The notes: generated by a model not told the origin, from the sequence alone. Shown: positions 1 to 9,241, numbered from the stretch's first letter. The stretch is DNA of 64,000 nt from Gammaproteobacteria bacterium UBA5078 (GCA_002416505.1 DIAM01000004.1:151173-215172); one strand, 5' to 3'. Numbers and translations are program-made.

Positions 1-1940
1 TTGCCGCTAAAATAGGGCTCCCAGATTTTTTCACGCAGTTCGGGAGCAATACCACTTCCTGTATCACTCACACTCACTACTAGCTCCTGCAATTGTATGT
101 CGCTGCGAATGTGTAAGCTGCCGCCGTCGGGCATAGACTCCAGCGCGTTCTTGATTAGATTGCTAAACAGCACTTGAATCTCTCCCGGAATTCCCACTAC
201 CTGTGGCGCACTCTCGTCGAGATCGAGAATGCGCTTCTGTGGCCCCTCGGCCTGCAATTTTACGCATCGGTGCAATAGCGAATTGATATCGATTCTCTGG
301 AATCGTGCCTCATCATCGCCACCGCCATCGGTGATTACTAGCGTCTCATCTACAATCTCCATGGCCCGCTCTATCTGCTCGTCGATGATCTGCCGATACT
401 TCGCGATAGTTTCGACACCTTTGATACGATGGGCCGCCATGCGAATGATATTCAGAGGCGTCCGGATCTCGTGGTGGGCCTGCCGCGTCGCGTGCGCAAT
501 AGCCAGAGTCTTATCGCTGCGCACCACTTGAATTTCTGCTTGGTGTTGACGACGCTGATTCTCGAAATAGGATTTCTCTAGCTTCTCGAAAGGCGTCAAT
601 CTATAGAGAATTGCCGCTACGTAACGCAGTAGTCTCAATAGGAATTGCCGATCACGCTTACTGAAGCCTTCCTGACTACTGCGCTCACCCAGTATCAGTA
701 TGCCCTCGAGATACTCGGGAGAGAAGAACGGGATAACGAGGGTATTATTTATATTGCTAAAACCGCTCGCAGCGAAGTCTTGCCGGATCGGCGCTGCGAA
801 CTCACTCAGGCTCAAGGGCTCTTCACAGACGTTACAAGCTAGAATGAAAGGGTCATCGACCGTTAGCGTCTTTGTCGGCCTCTCCTGCGCACCGTCAAAC
901 ACCTGATAGGCCTGTAGGTTCTCCTGCTCATCTCGCACCGCGACGATGCGTTGCACATTCTCAAGCTCGAAAACCTCATCGATCTCCTTGGTCAAGGTAA
1001 AGAAGATGTCTGCCCGATTCTTGATGTCGTCTAGTTTCTCCGCCAGCCTGTTCAGGATGTCCTCGGGCTCGTACCAGTTACGCACAAAGCGCCGCCGCGC
1101 CGTGCTGACCAAGAATAGCTCCAGTCGCGCAGCATTGAAGGCCCACAGCAGGGCGATCAAGCATATGAGCGTTAGGCTGGCAGCCGGGTAGTTGAAGGAG
1201 AGCTGAAAGGCGAGATACAGGCTGAGTATTGCGAGCACCGCCACGATAATCTTGGCCGTATAGCGGTCGACCGCCATGCGGATATCCAGAAGATCGTGTT
1301 TACTGAAGGCATAGGCAAAGAATATCGATGGAAACACAGAGCCGAGATGCCCGAGCACCAACCAGTCATAGTTGCCCATGACCACTAGGACAAGGTCGAA
1401 GATAATCCCGAAGGCGATGAACAAGCCTAAACCCGTCAGCATATACGCGAGGCGCGTACGATACTCCGGGTAACGGCGATAGCTAATAATCAGATTACTG
1501 ATGACCAGTATTCCGACCACGACTAGGTATAGCGCAAACACGGCATAACCCGGTCCATCTACAAACACTACGGCCTGATCTTCTAGGACGGCCCTAGAGA
1601 CCACGTCAGTGAATAGCGTCAAAACACATAGCGTGGCAAGCACCGCATAGTTAAACCAGCGTAGCACGGGCCCAGGAAGCCTTTGCGGGTCTGGGTAGCG
1701 CAGGCTGATGTCCAAATGCCCATTTGCGAACACAAGGGCCGAAACCAGTTGAATCTGCGAGACCAGGTTCACGGGCACCCGTGTTTGGAACTCATGCAAT
1801 AACATGAAGCACAACGCCCATATAGCGACAGAGACGTTAGTTAGCAAATAGGTAATCGACAATCTCCCCGGATTCTGGCGAGCCGTAAACAAGCCTAGAA
1901 TCAATAGGGCGATAGCGTTGGGGATGAATATATAGTTCAT
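1..1940 (-). CDS. Sensor histidine kinase with multi-span membrane N-terminus (partial, C-terminus beyond window)
   Basis: About 646 residues are visible from the ATG at 1940; the frame stays open to base 1, so the end of the ATPase domain is missing. The first ~270 residues are a series of hydrophobic segments resembling the 7TM N-terminal region of certain histidine kinases. Next comes a GAF-like segment (~290-430), then a dimerisation/phosphoacceptor helix with an HHEIRTP box, an N-box (NLIKNALESM) and a G1 box (DTGSGI). It therefore probably autophosphorylates on the H-box histidine in response to a ligand met in or at the membrane. The GNAT acyltransferase gene ends 115 bp upstream on the same strand, which suggests a synthase/sensor pair, but that is inference. 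No response regulator is visible; it may lie beyond the window edge. It does not look like PrsK of PEP-CTERM systems, whose phosphoacceptor box differs. Confidence 0.85.
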   Translation of the reverse strand, partial: MNYIFIPNAIALLILGLFTARQNPGRLSITYLLTNVSVAIWALCFMLLHEFQTRVPVNLVSQIQLVSALVFANGHLDISLRYPDPQRLPGPVLRWFNYAVLATLCVLTLFTDVVSRAVLEDQAVVFVDGPGYAVFALYLVVVGILVISNLIISYRRYPEYRTRLAYMLTGLGLFIAFGIIFDLVLVVMGNYDWLVLGHLGSVFPSIFFAYAFSKHDLLDIRMAVDRYTAKIIVAVLAILSLYLAFQLSFNYPAASLTLICLIALLWAFNAARLELFLVSTARRRFVRNWYEPEDILNRLAEKLDDIKNRADIFFTLTKEIDEVFELENVQRIVAVRDEQENLQAYQVFDGAQERPTKTLTVDDPFILACNVCEEPLSLSEFAAPIRQDFAASGFSNINNTLVIPFFSPEYLEGILILGERSSQEGFSKRDRQFLLRLLRYVAAILYRLTPFEKLEKSYFENQRRQHQAEIQVVRSDKTLAIAHATRQAHHEIRTPLNIIRMAAHRIKGVETIAKYRQIIDEQIERAMEIVDETLVITDGGGDDEARFQRIDINSLLHRCVKLQAEGPQKRILDLDESAPQVVGIPGEIQVLFSNLIKNALESMPDGGSLHIRSDIQLQELVVSVSDTGSGIAPELREKIWEPYFSG

Positions 1941-1959
1941 GTCACCCCCCTATTTGGCG

Positions 1960-2056
1960 AAACATCTCTCAGCTCAAGCCTGCCGCGAGCGTGAGCTCGC
2001 AGCAGTGTGCCCCTCCCACAGAGTGGGAGAGTGCAGCGTTTGGGCTGGGATGTTTT
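1960..2056. repeat. Nested inverted repeat in the leader of the kinase gene
   Basis: The gap between the GNAT stop and the kinase start is almost entirely one foldable unit. Imperfect outer arms (1960-1977 and 2039-2056) enclose two perfect hairpins: a 6-bp stem with a GTGA loop (1985-2000) and a 7-bp stem with a 3-nt loop (2013-2029). No T-tract follows on either strand, so it does not look like a simple terminator. It could be an mRNA processing or attenuation element, or a member of an extragenic repeat family. The architecture (outer arms plus two inner hairpins) resembles the repeats near 29.2 kb, but the sequence differs. Confidence 0.6.
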
Positions 2057-2895
2057 CAGTTTCTTGCCTCCCCCTTCAACAGGTATTTATTGATGTTGTT
2101 AATCATATAGTACTGGCTCTGTTTACTAAAAGAGGCCTCTACGACGTTACGCATCGCTTTCAGAGAGCCCTGCACACTGCCATACATTAGCAACAGATTA
2201 TTGGTTATGAAGAAGTGCACCGGCGAATAGCCAACACCTAACCCCCATTTAAAGGCCTTGCTGTTTACATTTGTCCATAAGAACCCGACATCATAGCCCA
2301 TCTGTGCGGATCGCTCCAAAATCGGAATCGAAAGGAAGGGGGAAACTACCTGGCGATATTCCTTCAGCACCCCCAGTTCCTTGATGAACATGATGCGCTC
2401 CTTCTTCACCACCTCCTTGAGCCAGTACTTGGAGATGGTCATGCCCGACTCTTTCTCGACATCCGACAGCTCCCAGGGCATATCGTGCTCCTTGCTCATC
2501 GCACTCTTGTCCATCAATAACACCCAGCAGAAGCCGATGATCTTATCGTCCTTATAGAGTAGGGAAATCAATGGAATGCGCGCCGGGTCATTGCGCAGGC
2601 TGTTGGTGATCTCACTCCTGGCCGAACTAATCGTCCAAGACTCGCCCCAGCTTTCATTAAAGACCGTCATATAACACTCGGCGAGGTCGTTGAGAGTGCT
2701 CTCGCCCATACTCATCACCTCGTCGCCGAAATAGGTTTTCAGTTGATATTCTTCGCCCAATTTCTCCTTGAGTAGTTCATTCAACATCGGAGTGGACGAG
2801 CGCGGCTGGACCTTAGCGAGTCGCTTTGATTTGCGCAAAGGGATCGGTAAGGGATGCGAAGTTACTACTGTGCTTATCGCAGTTTGTGCAGTCAT
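2056..2895 (-). CDS. GNAT-superfamily N-acyltransferase, substrate unknown
   Basis: A 279-residue protein. The ATG at 2895 was chosen over the longer in-frame start at 2937 because AGAGGA lies 7 bases before it. After a basic, disordered-looking N-terminus (~50 residues), the middle has the alternating strand/helix pattern of a GNAT fold: a 'YMTVFNESWGESW' opening, a strand 'KIIGFCWVLLMD', a strand 'IMFIKELGVLKEYRQ' at the usual acyl-CoA-binding position, and 'SIPILERSAQMGYDVGFLWTNVNSKAF'. The canonical Q/RxxGxG/A loop is not clear. GNAT proteins move an acyl group from acyl-CoA or acyl carrier protein to an amine. It sits directly upstream of a membrane histidine kinase on the same strand, so a signal-synthase role is possible but unproven. 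It could equally modify a protein or antibiotic-like amine. It is not a LuxI-family protein by eye. Confidence 0.65.
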   Translation of the reverse strand: MTAQTAISTVVTSHPLPIPLRKSKRLAKVQPRSSTPMLNELLKEKLGEEYQLKTYFGDEVMSMGESTLNDLAECYMTVFNESWGESWTISSARSEITNSLRNDPARIPLISLLYKDDKIIGFCWVLLMDKSAMSKEHDMPWELSDVEKESGMTISKYWLKEVVKKERIMFIKELGVLKEYRQVVSPFLSIPILERSAQMGYDVGFLWTNVNSKAFKWGLGVGYSPVHFFITNNLLLMYGSVQGSLKAMRNVVEASFSKQSQYYMINNINKYLLKGEARN

Positions 2896-2937
2896 GATAA
2901 TTCCTCTAATACGAGCTTTAGGTAAATGAATCCTCAA

Positions 2938-2959
2938 GCGTGCACAGGATTACGCACGC
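2938..2959. promoter_or_regulatory. Dyad upstream of the GNAT gene (candidate operator)
   Basis: GCGTGC and GCACGC form a perfect 6-bp inverted repeat with a 10-bp spacer, centred about 53 bp upstream of the GNAT start codon. Size and position suit a dimeric regulator, but I recognise no matching consensus. Confidence 0.35.
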
Positions 2960-2997
2960 GATGGACCCAATAGGTCGAAATTGTTAACTCAAGATCG

Positions 2998-3011
2998 TGC
3001 GAATATTCGCA
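2998..3011. promoter_or_regulatory. Perfect 14-bp palindrome upstream of the GNAT gene
   Basis: TGCGAATATTCGCA is self-complementary over all 14 bases and lies about 105 bp upstream of the GNAT start. Together with the dyad at 2938 it makes the 285-bp gap a likely regulatory region. The rest of the gap (2896-3180) shows no gene. Confidence 0.35.
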
Positions 3012-3152
3012 GAGCTTTGAGTAAACTTCGTCCAGCTTATAGTGGAGGGCAAATGATGTTCAACGATTGAAGCGAGGAAAACGTGAATAAGGGGCAGCTA
3101 CATTTTTTTATTATTGACCGATCATGTCCGAATAAATAGTGAGTCCTTTCAT

Positions 3153-3176
3153 TGTTCCTACAAATGTTCCTACAAA
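3153..3176. repeat. Perfect 12-bp tandem duplication
   Basis: TGTTCCTACAAA occurs twice in immediate tandem, four bases beyond the stop of the GGDEF/EAL gene. It is probably a replication-slippage duplication; no function is apparent. Confidence 0.6.
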
Positions 3177-3180
3177 AATG

Positions 3181-6100
3181 TCACAAATCTAAACCGTCGG
3201 AAATACTAGAAAGCAAGTAAGCACGGAACTGATCCTCTGGCATTGGTCGGGCGATATAGTAACCCTGTGCGAAATCACAATTCAGAGTGCGCAGGAAGGC
3301 CAATTGCTCTCGGGTTTCCACGCCTTCTGCAACGGCGCGAATTTCCAACTTCTTCGCCATCAATAGCATCGTTTCGATGAGCGCTTCTTCGGTCTTTAGC
3401 TCACCGATCTTCGCGACGAATGAGCGATCGATCTTTAAGCCATCAACTGGGAAACGAGACAGATAGCTCAGGCCAGAGTAGCCCGTTCCGAAGTCATCGA
3501 TCGAGATATGGATGCCTGCTGCACTCAAGTCGTTAAGCACTTGCAGGGCACGGGTGGCATCCTCGACCAAAACCCTCTCCGTAATTTCCACGATCATGGG
3601 CACATTGGTGGGCAGTTTTATCTCGTGAAACCATGCCTGCGCAGACTCGTCGCGCATATACAGAAGGCGTGTCGAGACGTTCACCGACAAGCCAATGTTG
3701 AGCTTGTGCTCGCTGTTTATCCTACTTATGAAATTGCGCGCAGAGCTCAGCACAAAGTGGTCGATTCGAATCACTAGCCCACTCTCTTCGGCCAGAGGAA
3801 TGAAGAGGTCAGGAGGAACGAAGCTGCCGTCTGGCTTGCGCCAGCGCACGAGGGCTTCACACCCTACGATCCGGTTCTGTGGGAGGCTATAGATCGGCTG
3901 ATAGTAGACGCTTAATTCTTTGTTCTTAATCGCGGCCACGAGTTCATTGAACAAACTATGTCGCTTCTCTGACTTGCGTTGCATCTCCTGTGTGTAGAAC
4001 TGCCAGCCATTCCTGCCCGACTTCTTCACTTCATACATCGCCTGATCGGCCTTGATGATTAGGGTCTCCGAATCTAAGGCATCGTCGGGGAAGAAGGAGA
4101 TGCCCAAGCTTGCGCCACAGTGGACTTGATTGCTGCCTAGCGCAAAGGGCTCGCTAACCGCGGCCACGATCTCGTCCACAATCCTGCACACTGCAGACTC
4201 GGAGAAGACGTCGCGCAGCACAACGATGAATTCATCGCCGCTATAGCGCGCGACCGTATCGACCTCGCGCACGCATTTCTTAATCCGCCGCGCAGACTCA
4301 ACTAAGACCTCGTCGCCCACATCGTGGCCAAGATTGTCATTCACCGATTTGAAGTTATCCAGATCGATAAACAATACTGCGAGCTTGGTATTGGCGCGCT
4401 TGGACATCGCCAGCGCGCTGTCGAGACGATCGCGCAACAGGCTCCTATTCGCTAGACCCGTTAGCGCGTCGTAGTTGGCCTGATACTCAATCAGCTTGTC
4501 TGCGGCCTTGGCGGCAGTGACATCCTGAATGGCCCCTACTAGCTCCCGCCTTGCACTGGGCAGCATTATCATTTCGCCGCGAATATGCAACCAACTCTCA
4601 CCCGCGCCGCTGCGCTCTAGCCGCAGCTCTGTATCGAAGCTGTCCCCGCTCTGTTTCGCTCGCTCGATTAAGCTGCGCAACATCTTTCCGGTATCGCCGG
4701 TGTACTGGGCGCAGACTTCATCGAGACTCAACACGCCAGCGCCGTTGCTGACCCCGAATATCTGCATACACTGCTCGGAGACCTCCGAGAACACGCCATC
4801 GCTATCTAATCGCCATCCCCCTACTTTTGACACCTTCTCGACTTCACGCAGGAATTGCTCGTTGCGAAAAATAAGCTGCTCATACGCCTCTTCCTTCGTC
4901 TTGGCGCGGTAGCGGAGGAAGATGCCCATCACGAATAGCGCGCAAAGTAAGGTGGCCACACTGCGCAATAACAGAATGCCTGGGTTGACCGCACTGGTAT
5001 CCTGCAGAGAATAGGCGGCCAACTGCCAGGTGCCGCCACCTAGTACCACCGGCATCTTTACCGCGTTGAGATTCTCGAACACGCTCGCGGAGCCGAAGAA
5101 GACTTCTCCATCTGCGCCTAAGCCATCGCGGCCACGGATGGCGATCTCTAAACCGATACTTGGATCGAACAGACTACTCTCAGCATAGATACTCGACGTA
5201 GCGATGGGCGCCGATACCACTCCCCACAGACTACGACTGCCATCCTCGTTCGTTGTGTACACGGGGGCGCGCCCCACAAAGGCCGAGCCACCTTGTACCA
5301 GATCGAGCGGACCCGCGATCACCATGGAACCTGTCTGGATGGTTCTCTGGATGGCAAACATTTGCACCGGGGTGGTCAGGTAATTCAGACCCAATGCAGA
5401 CTCGTTGCCTTCGAGGGGATAGATGTACTGAATGACCAAGTCGGGAGCTGCGGCTAAATTAATGAGCGCGGGCTCGCTGGCAAGGATGGTGGAGGCATAG
5501 GTATCAAACTCTTGTTGCGTAAAATCGGGTTTCGAGGAGATGAAGGCGGCCAGGCCATTAATCAAAGACAGATTATTCAATAATCTACTCTCCAATTGAT
5601 AACGCACCGTGCTGAGCTGTTCGGATACGTGCAGGCGCTCCTGTTCCATCAACAAGACCCGGTAACGAATCTCTATGAGCTGTTGCAGGATCAGAAAAAT
5701 GAATGGCACCGCCACCAATAAACGTAGATGCGGCACACGCACGAAGAGCCAAAGGGCAAGCAATATCGCAAAGGAGATTGCTATCAGTGCCCACTCCCTT
5801 AAGTCTCGCTCCTGTGTCAGCGGCAACTCAATGGGGCTTAGTAAGTCCTCGATAGGATATGGCTGCTCGATCAAACCCAGCTGTGAAAGCAGTGCATAGG
5901 CACTCTGCCAGCGCTCAAACTGATTGTGTCCGAGAGGGATTAGAGGGTAGAGCAGATACTGGTCGATGCGCTGCGCAAAGAATCGGTTATAGTCGAAGAT
6001 GTTGTTATACAAATAACGATAGCGAGGCATCTCTGCCGATATACGGTCCGCGATCTCGTCTCTGTGCTCCAAGACATAGCGCCAACCCTCGATACTGGCC

Positions 6101-6837
6101 TCTACGAAGCGCTGCACTAATTGCGGATCGCGCTCGATTATTGCTTCTGAGGTATACAGGACGTCCCCATAGAAGTTAATCCCGTAGTCCACAGGGTAAA
6201 GTGAGTTTAACTCCACCCCTAACTCGCTAGCTCGATATAGCGCAGAGGTATCGTAAGTCACTATAGCCTCGGCGCGCCCATCGATGAGGCTGTCTACCGT
6301 TACATCCTCATCGATAAACGTGACGCTTTCCGGATCGATTCCCTGGGCCAGAAACATCGCCTTTATCTGCGTTAACAGATAGTCGTCGTCTATTGCGGCA
6401 ATGCGCAGCTGGCTAAGTTGTTCAATAGTATCGAGGGGGCGACCACTGAGGCTAAACACCGCGACGGGTGAGCTCTGAAAGATCGGGCTTAAGACGACGA
6501 GCTTGTCACCACGCCCGCGCCTAACTATTGGGTCTAGCCCACCGATAGCGAAGTCGGCATTACCGTTCAGCAGTTCCACATCGGGCGCTAAGAAACGGCC
6601 ATCTTCGCTTATCGAGGAGCGAATCTCGACGTTGAGACCGGCGTCTTGATAGAAGCCCTGCCACAGGGCGGCATAATATCCTGCGAACTGAAATTCGTGC
6701 TCCCATTTCAACTGGAGCACGATTTCATCTTCGTTCTGCGCCTGCAAAGGTGCTGGCAAACACAATGCCAAGAACAATGGGACTAGTAAAATGAGACTTC
6801 TAAACTGCAAGCGGCCCTCCCCAGTTCCCCTCTGCAT
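3181..6837 (-). CDS. Periplasmic-binding/CHASE/PAS/GGDEF/EAL cyclic-di-GMP sensor protein
   Basis: 1218 residues. A signal-peptide-like N-terminus is followed by an NMT1/THI5-type substrate-binding domain (~35-330, beginning 'VLQLKWEHEFQFAGYYAALWQGFY'), two membrane segments (~345-390), a CHASE-like extracytoplasmic domain (~400-600), another membrane segment (~615-640), a PAS-like domain, GGDEF (~785-945) and EAL (~960-1210). The cyclase signature is SGDEF, with serine replacing the first glycine, and an RxxD inhibitory-site motif stands five residues before it. The EAL half keeps EALVRW, DDFGTGYS and the KIDRSF lysine/aspartate region, so phosphodiesterase activity is likely while cyclase activity is uncertain. 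Ligand binding outside the cytoplasm probably tunes c-di-GMP; the domain family often binds pyrimidine-like or small organic ligands. The ATG at 6837 lacks a clear ribosome site; a TTG a few codons inside, after GGGGAGGG, is an alternative start. Confidence 0.9.
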   Translation of the reverse strand: MQRGTGEGRLQFRSLILLVPLFLALCLPAPLQAQNEDEIVLQLKWEHEFQFAGYYAALWQGFYQDAGLNVEIRSSISEDGRFLAPDVELLNGNADFAIGGLDPIVRRGRGDKLVVLSPIFQSSPVAVFSLSGRPLDTIEQLSQLRIAAIDDDYLLTQIKAMFLAQGIDPESVTFIDEDVTVDSLIDGRAEAIVTYDTSALYRASELGVELNSLYPVDYGINFYGDVLYTSEAIIERDPQLVQRFVEASIEGWRYVLEHRDEIADRISAEMPRYRYLYNNIFDYNRFFAQRIDQYLLYPLIPLGHNQFERWQSAYALLSQLGLIEQPYPIEDLLSPIELPLTQERDLREWALIAISFAILLALWLFVRVPHLRLLVAVPFIFLILQQLIEIRYRVLLMEQERLHVSEQLSTVRYQLESRLLNNLSLINGLAAFISSKPDFTQQEFDTYASTILASEPALINLAAAPDLVIQYIYPLEGNESALGLNYLTTPVQMFAIQRTIQTGSMVIAGPLDLVQGGSAFVGRAPVYTTNEDGSRSLWGVVSAPIATSSIYAESSLFDPSIGLEIAIRGRDGLGADGEVFFGSASVFENLNAVKMPVVLGGGTWQLAAYSLQDTSAVNPGILLLRSVATLLCALFVMGIFLRYRAKTKEEAYEQLIFRNEQFLREVEKVSKVGGWRLDSDGVFSEVSEQCMQIFGVSNGAGVLSLDEVCAQYTGDTGKMLRSLIERAKQSGDSFDTELRLERSGAGESWLHIRGEMIMLPSARRELVGAIQDVTAAKAADKLIEYQANYDALTGLANRSLLRDRLDSALAMSKRANTKLAVLFIDLDNFKSVNDNLGHDVGDEVLVESARRIKKCVREVDTVARYSGDEFIVVLRDVFSESAVCRIVDEIVAAVSEPFALGSNQVHCGASLGISFFPDDALDSETLIIKADQAMYEVKKSGRNGWQFYTQEMQRKSEKRHSLFNELVAAIKNKELSVYYQPIYSLPQNRIVGCEALVRWRKPDGSFVPPDLFIPLAEESGLVIRIDHFVLSSARNFISRINSEHKLNIGLSVNVSTRLLYMRDESAQAWFHEIKLPTNVPMIVEITERVLVEDATRALQVLNDLSAAGIHISIDDFGTGYSGLSYLSRFPVDGLKIDRSFVAKIGELKTEEALIETMLLMAKKLEIRAVAEGVETREQLAFLRTLNCDFAQGYYIARPMPEDQFRAYLLSSISDGLDL

Positions 6838-6924
6838 AGTCGAGATATCGACATAAGCAGAGAGAATAGCAACTTGCGAGAGTAAGTCGCCAGCCTTATA
6901 GAGGGTATTTTGGGGTCACTAATG

Positions 6925-9183
6925 CTACGAGGCGCCCATAACCTCGATCCTATCCACGTTTTGGAAGCCCCGTGGAAGCTTATTACCTCGACGCCCGCGC
7001 TCCCCTTTATAGTGCTCAAGGTCTGTAGCTTTCATACTGAGGTGACGACGACCAGCGTGAATGGCGAGCGTCTCACCACTGCCAAGGACACATAGGGCGA
7101 CGACAAATTCCACGCGGTCACTCGCGCGAGCGGTCGGAATGCTAATGATCTTATTGCCCTTGCCACGAGAGAGTTCCGGTAACTCGGATAGAGGGAAGGC
7201 CAACATACGCCCTTCGTTGCTAATCGCGACTACCACATCGCTTGTATAATCCTTAACCAGCAAGGGCGGCATTACCTTACTGCCTTTAGGCAGTTTTAAT
7301 ACGCTCTTTCCAGATTTATTCTTGCTCTGCAAATCTTCGATCTTGGCGACAAAACCATAACCGCCATCGCTGGCCAATAAGACTCTCTGCTTCTCCTCAC
7401 CCATGAGCACACCCTCGAAGGTCGCGCCTGACTCCGGAGTCAGGCGGCCCGTCAACGGTTCTCCCTGTCCGCGCGAGGAGGGCAGGGTATGAGAGGCTAG
7501 TGAATAGGTGCGGCCGGTCGAGTCGATGAAGATCGCGTTCTGGTTGCTGCGCCCTAGGGCCGCAAACTTGAATCCATCGCCGGATTTATACTGCAGGGCC
7601 TCGGGCTCCACATCGTGTCCCTTCGCCGACCTTGCCCAGCCACGCTCGGAAAGCACCACGGTTATAGGCTCGGTAGACATCAGTTCGGTTTCGCTAAATG
7701 CCTGAGCCTCGACGCGCGCGACAATAGGGCAGCAACGCGCGTCGCCGAACTCTTCTGCGTCTTGCGTAATCTCTTTGCGGATGAGCGTCTTCAGTCGCGT
7801 AGCGGAGCCTAAGATCAACTCAAGGCGTTCACGCTCGGCGTCTAACTCGCTTTGTTCGCCACGGATCTTTACTTCCTCGAGCTTGGCTAGGTGCCGTAAT
7901 TTCAGCTCAAGAATCGCCTCGGCCTGGATCTCGGATATGCCGAAACGCTCCATCAGCACGGGGCGCGGTTTGTCCTCGGTGCGAATGATTTGAATGACCT
8001 CATCGATATTGAGAAAGGCCACCAAGAGGCCTTCCAAGATATGCAGTCTTTGCAAGATCCGATCGAGACGATTCTGCAGGCGACGCTTCACTGTGTCGGT
8101 ACGGAACTCTAACCATTCCTTCAGCAACGCGCGCAGATTCTTAACTTGGGGGCGCCCATTGGTCCCAATCATGTTGAAATTGACACGATAGGTACGTTCG
8201 AGATCCGTCGAGGCGAATAGGTGCAGCATCAAGGTATCGGTATCGACACGATTGGAGCGCGGCACGATCACGATTCGCGTTGGATTCTCATGATCGGATT
8301 CATCGCGCAGGTCCACCACCATCGGCAGCTTTTTCTTCTGCATTTGTGCGGCGATCTGCTCTAAGACTTTCGCGCCAGAGACCTGGTAGGGCAATGCCGT
8401 TATCACGATATCCCCGCTCTCGATGAGATAGACCGCACGCGACCTAATCGAACCCTTACCGGTCTCATAGAGCGCAACGATGTCCTCGCGCGGGCTGATG
8501 ATCTCCGCAGCGGTCGGATAATCCGGCCCCTGAATATGCGTCATCAAGTCCGCGACTGTCGCGCTCGGGCTCTCTAACAGATGGATGCAGGCACTGGCGA
8601 CTTCGCGCAGATTGTGTGGCGGGATGTCGGTCGCCATGCCCACCGCAATTCCACTCCCTCCATTGAGAAGAACATTAGGTAGTCGTGCTGGAAGAATCTG
8701 CGGCTCTTGTAGTGTGCCGTCGAAATTGAGCTTCCACTCCACCGTGCCCTGCTCTAGTTCGGCGAGCAATAGGTCGGCATATTTACGCAGCTTCGACTCG
8801 GTGTAACGCATCGCGGCGAAAGACTTAGGGTCATCTGGCGAGCCCCAGTTACCTTGCCCATCCACGAGCGGATAGCGATAACTAAAGGGTTGCGCCATGA
8901 GCACCATGGCCTCATAACAGGCCGAGTCGCCATGCGGGTGAAACTTGCCGATCACGTCGCCGATGGTGCGCGCGGATTTCTTAAATTTCGCAGTCGACTT
9001 GAGGCTCAGCTCGGACATCGCATAGATAATGCGCCGCTGCACTGGCTTCAAGCCGTCGCCGATATGGGGCAAGGCACGGTCGTTGATGACATACATGGAG
9101 TAGTTCAAATACGCCTGTTGCGAGTAGCTGCTCAGGGCGATTTGTTCTACACCATCTTCGTTCACTGTAATATTCTGAGTCAT
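6925..9183 (-). CDS. parC: DNA topoisomerase IV subunit A
   Basis: 752 residues, the same length as the E. coli protein. ParC carries the active-site tyrosine of topoisomerase IV, the type IIA enzyme that decatenates daughter chromosomes. The N-terminus has the winged-helix core with the HPHGDSACYEAMV quinolone-determining segment and the catalytic FAAMRYTE motif. The serine and glutamate that mutate in quinolone-resistant strains are both in wild-type state. The C-terminal third has degenerate beta-pinwheel repeats as in ParC rather than the GyrA box of gyrase. It follows parE by 58 bp in the same direction, so both subunits are probably co-transcribed. Confidence 0.96.
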   Translation of the reverse strand: MTQNITVNEDGVEQIALSSYSQQAYLNYSMYVINDRALPHIGDGLKPVQRRIIYAMSELSLKSTAKFKKSARTIGDVIGKFHPHGDSACYEAMVLMAQPFSYRYPLVDGQGNWGSPDDPKSFAAMRYTESKLRKYADLLLAELEQGTVEWKLNFDGTLQEPQILPARLPNVLLNGGSGIAVGMATDIPPHNLREVASACIHLLESPSATVADLMTHIQGPDYPTAAEIISPREDIVALYETGKGSIRSRAVYLIESGDIVITALPYQVSGAKVLEQIAAQMQKKKLPMVVDLRDESDHENPTRIVIVPRSNRVDTDTLMLHLFASTDLERTYRVNFNMIGTNGRPQVKNLRALLKEWLEFRTDTVKRRLQNRLDRILQRLHILEGLLVAFLNIDEVIQIIRTEDKPRPVLMERFGISEIQAEAILELKLRHLAKLEEVKIRGEQSELDAERERLELILGSATRLKTLIRKEITQDAEEFGDARCCPIVARVEAQAFSETELMSTEPITVVLSERGWARSAKGHDVEPEALQYKSGDGFKFAALGRSNQNAIFIDSTGRTYSLASHTLPSSRGQGEPLTGRLTPESGATFEGVLMGEEKQRVLLASDGGYGFVAKIEDLQSKNKSGKSVLKLPKGSKVMPPLLVKDYTSDVVVAISNEGRMLAFPLSELPELSRGKGNKIISIPTARASDRVEFVVALCVLGSGETLAIHAGRRHLSMKATDLEHYKGERGRRGNKLPRGFQNVDRIEVMGAS

Positions 9184-9241
9184 TGCTTCGTTCTGCTGTC
9201 AATTCGGTGAATTTGGATTGTGGCGCACTTATCCTGCGCTC

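Noticed and set aside
1960..2056. Rho-independent terminator after the GNAT gene
   Set aside because: Strong hairpins are present, but no T-run follows any of them on the minus strand.
3153..3176. Tandem 12-mer as a protein-binding iteron
   Set aside because: Only two units, immediately after a stop codon and far from any start; slippage duplication is the simpler explanation.
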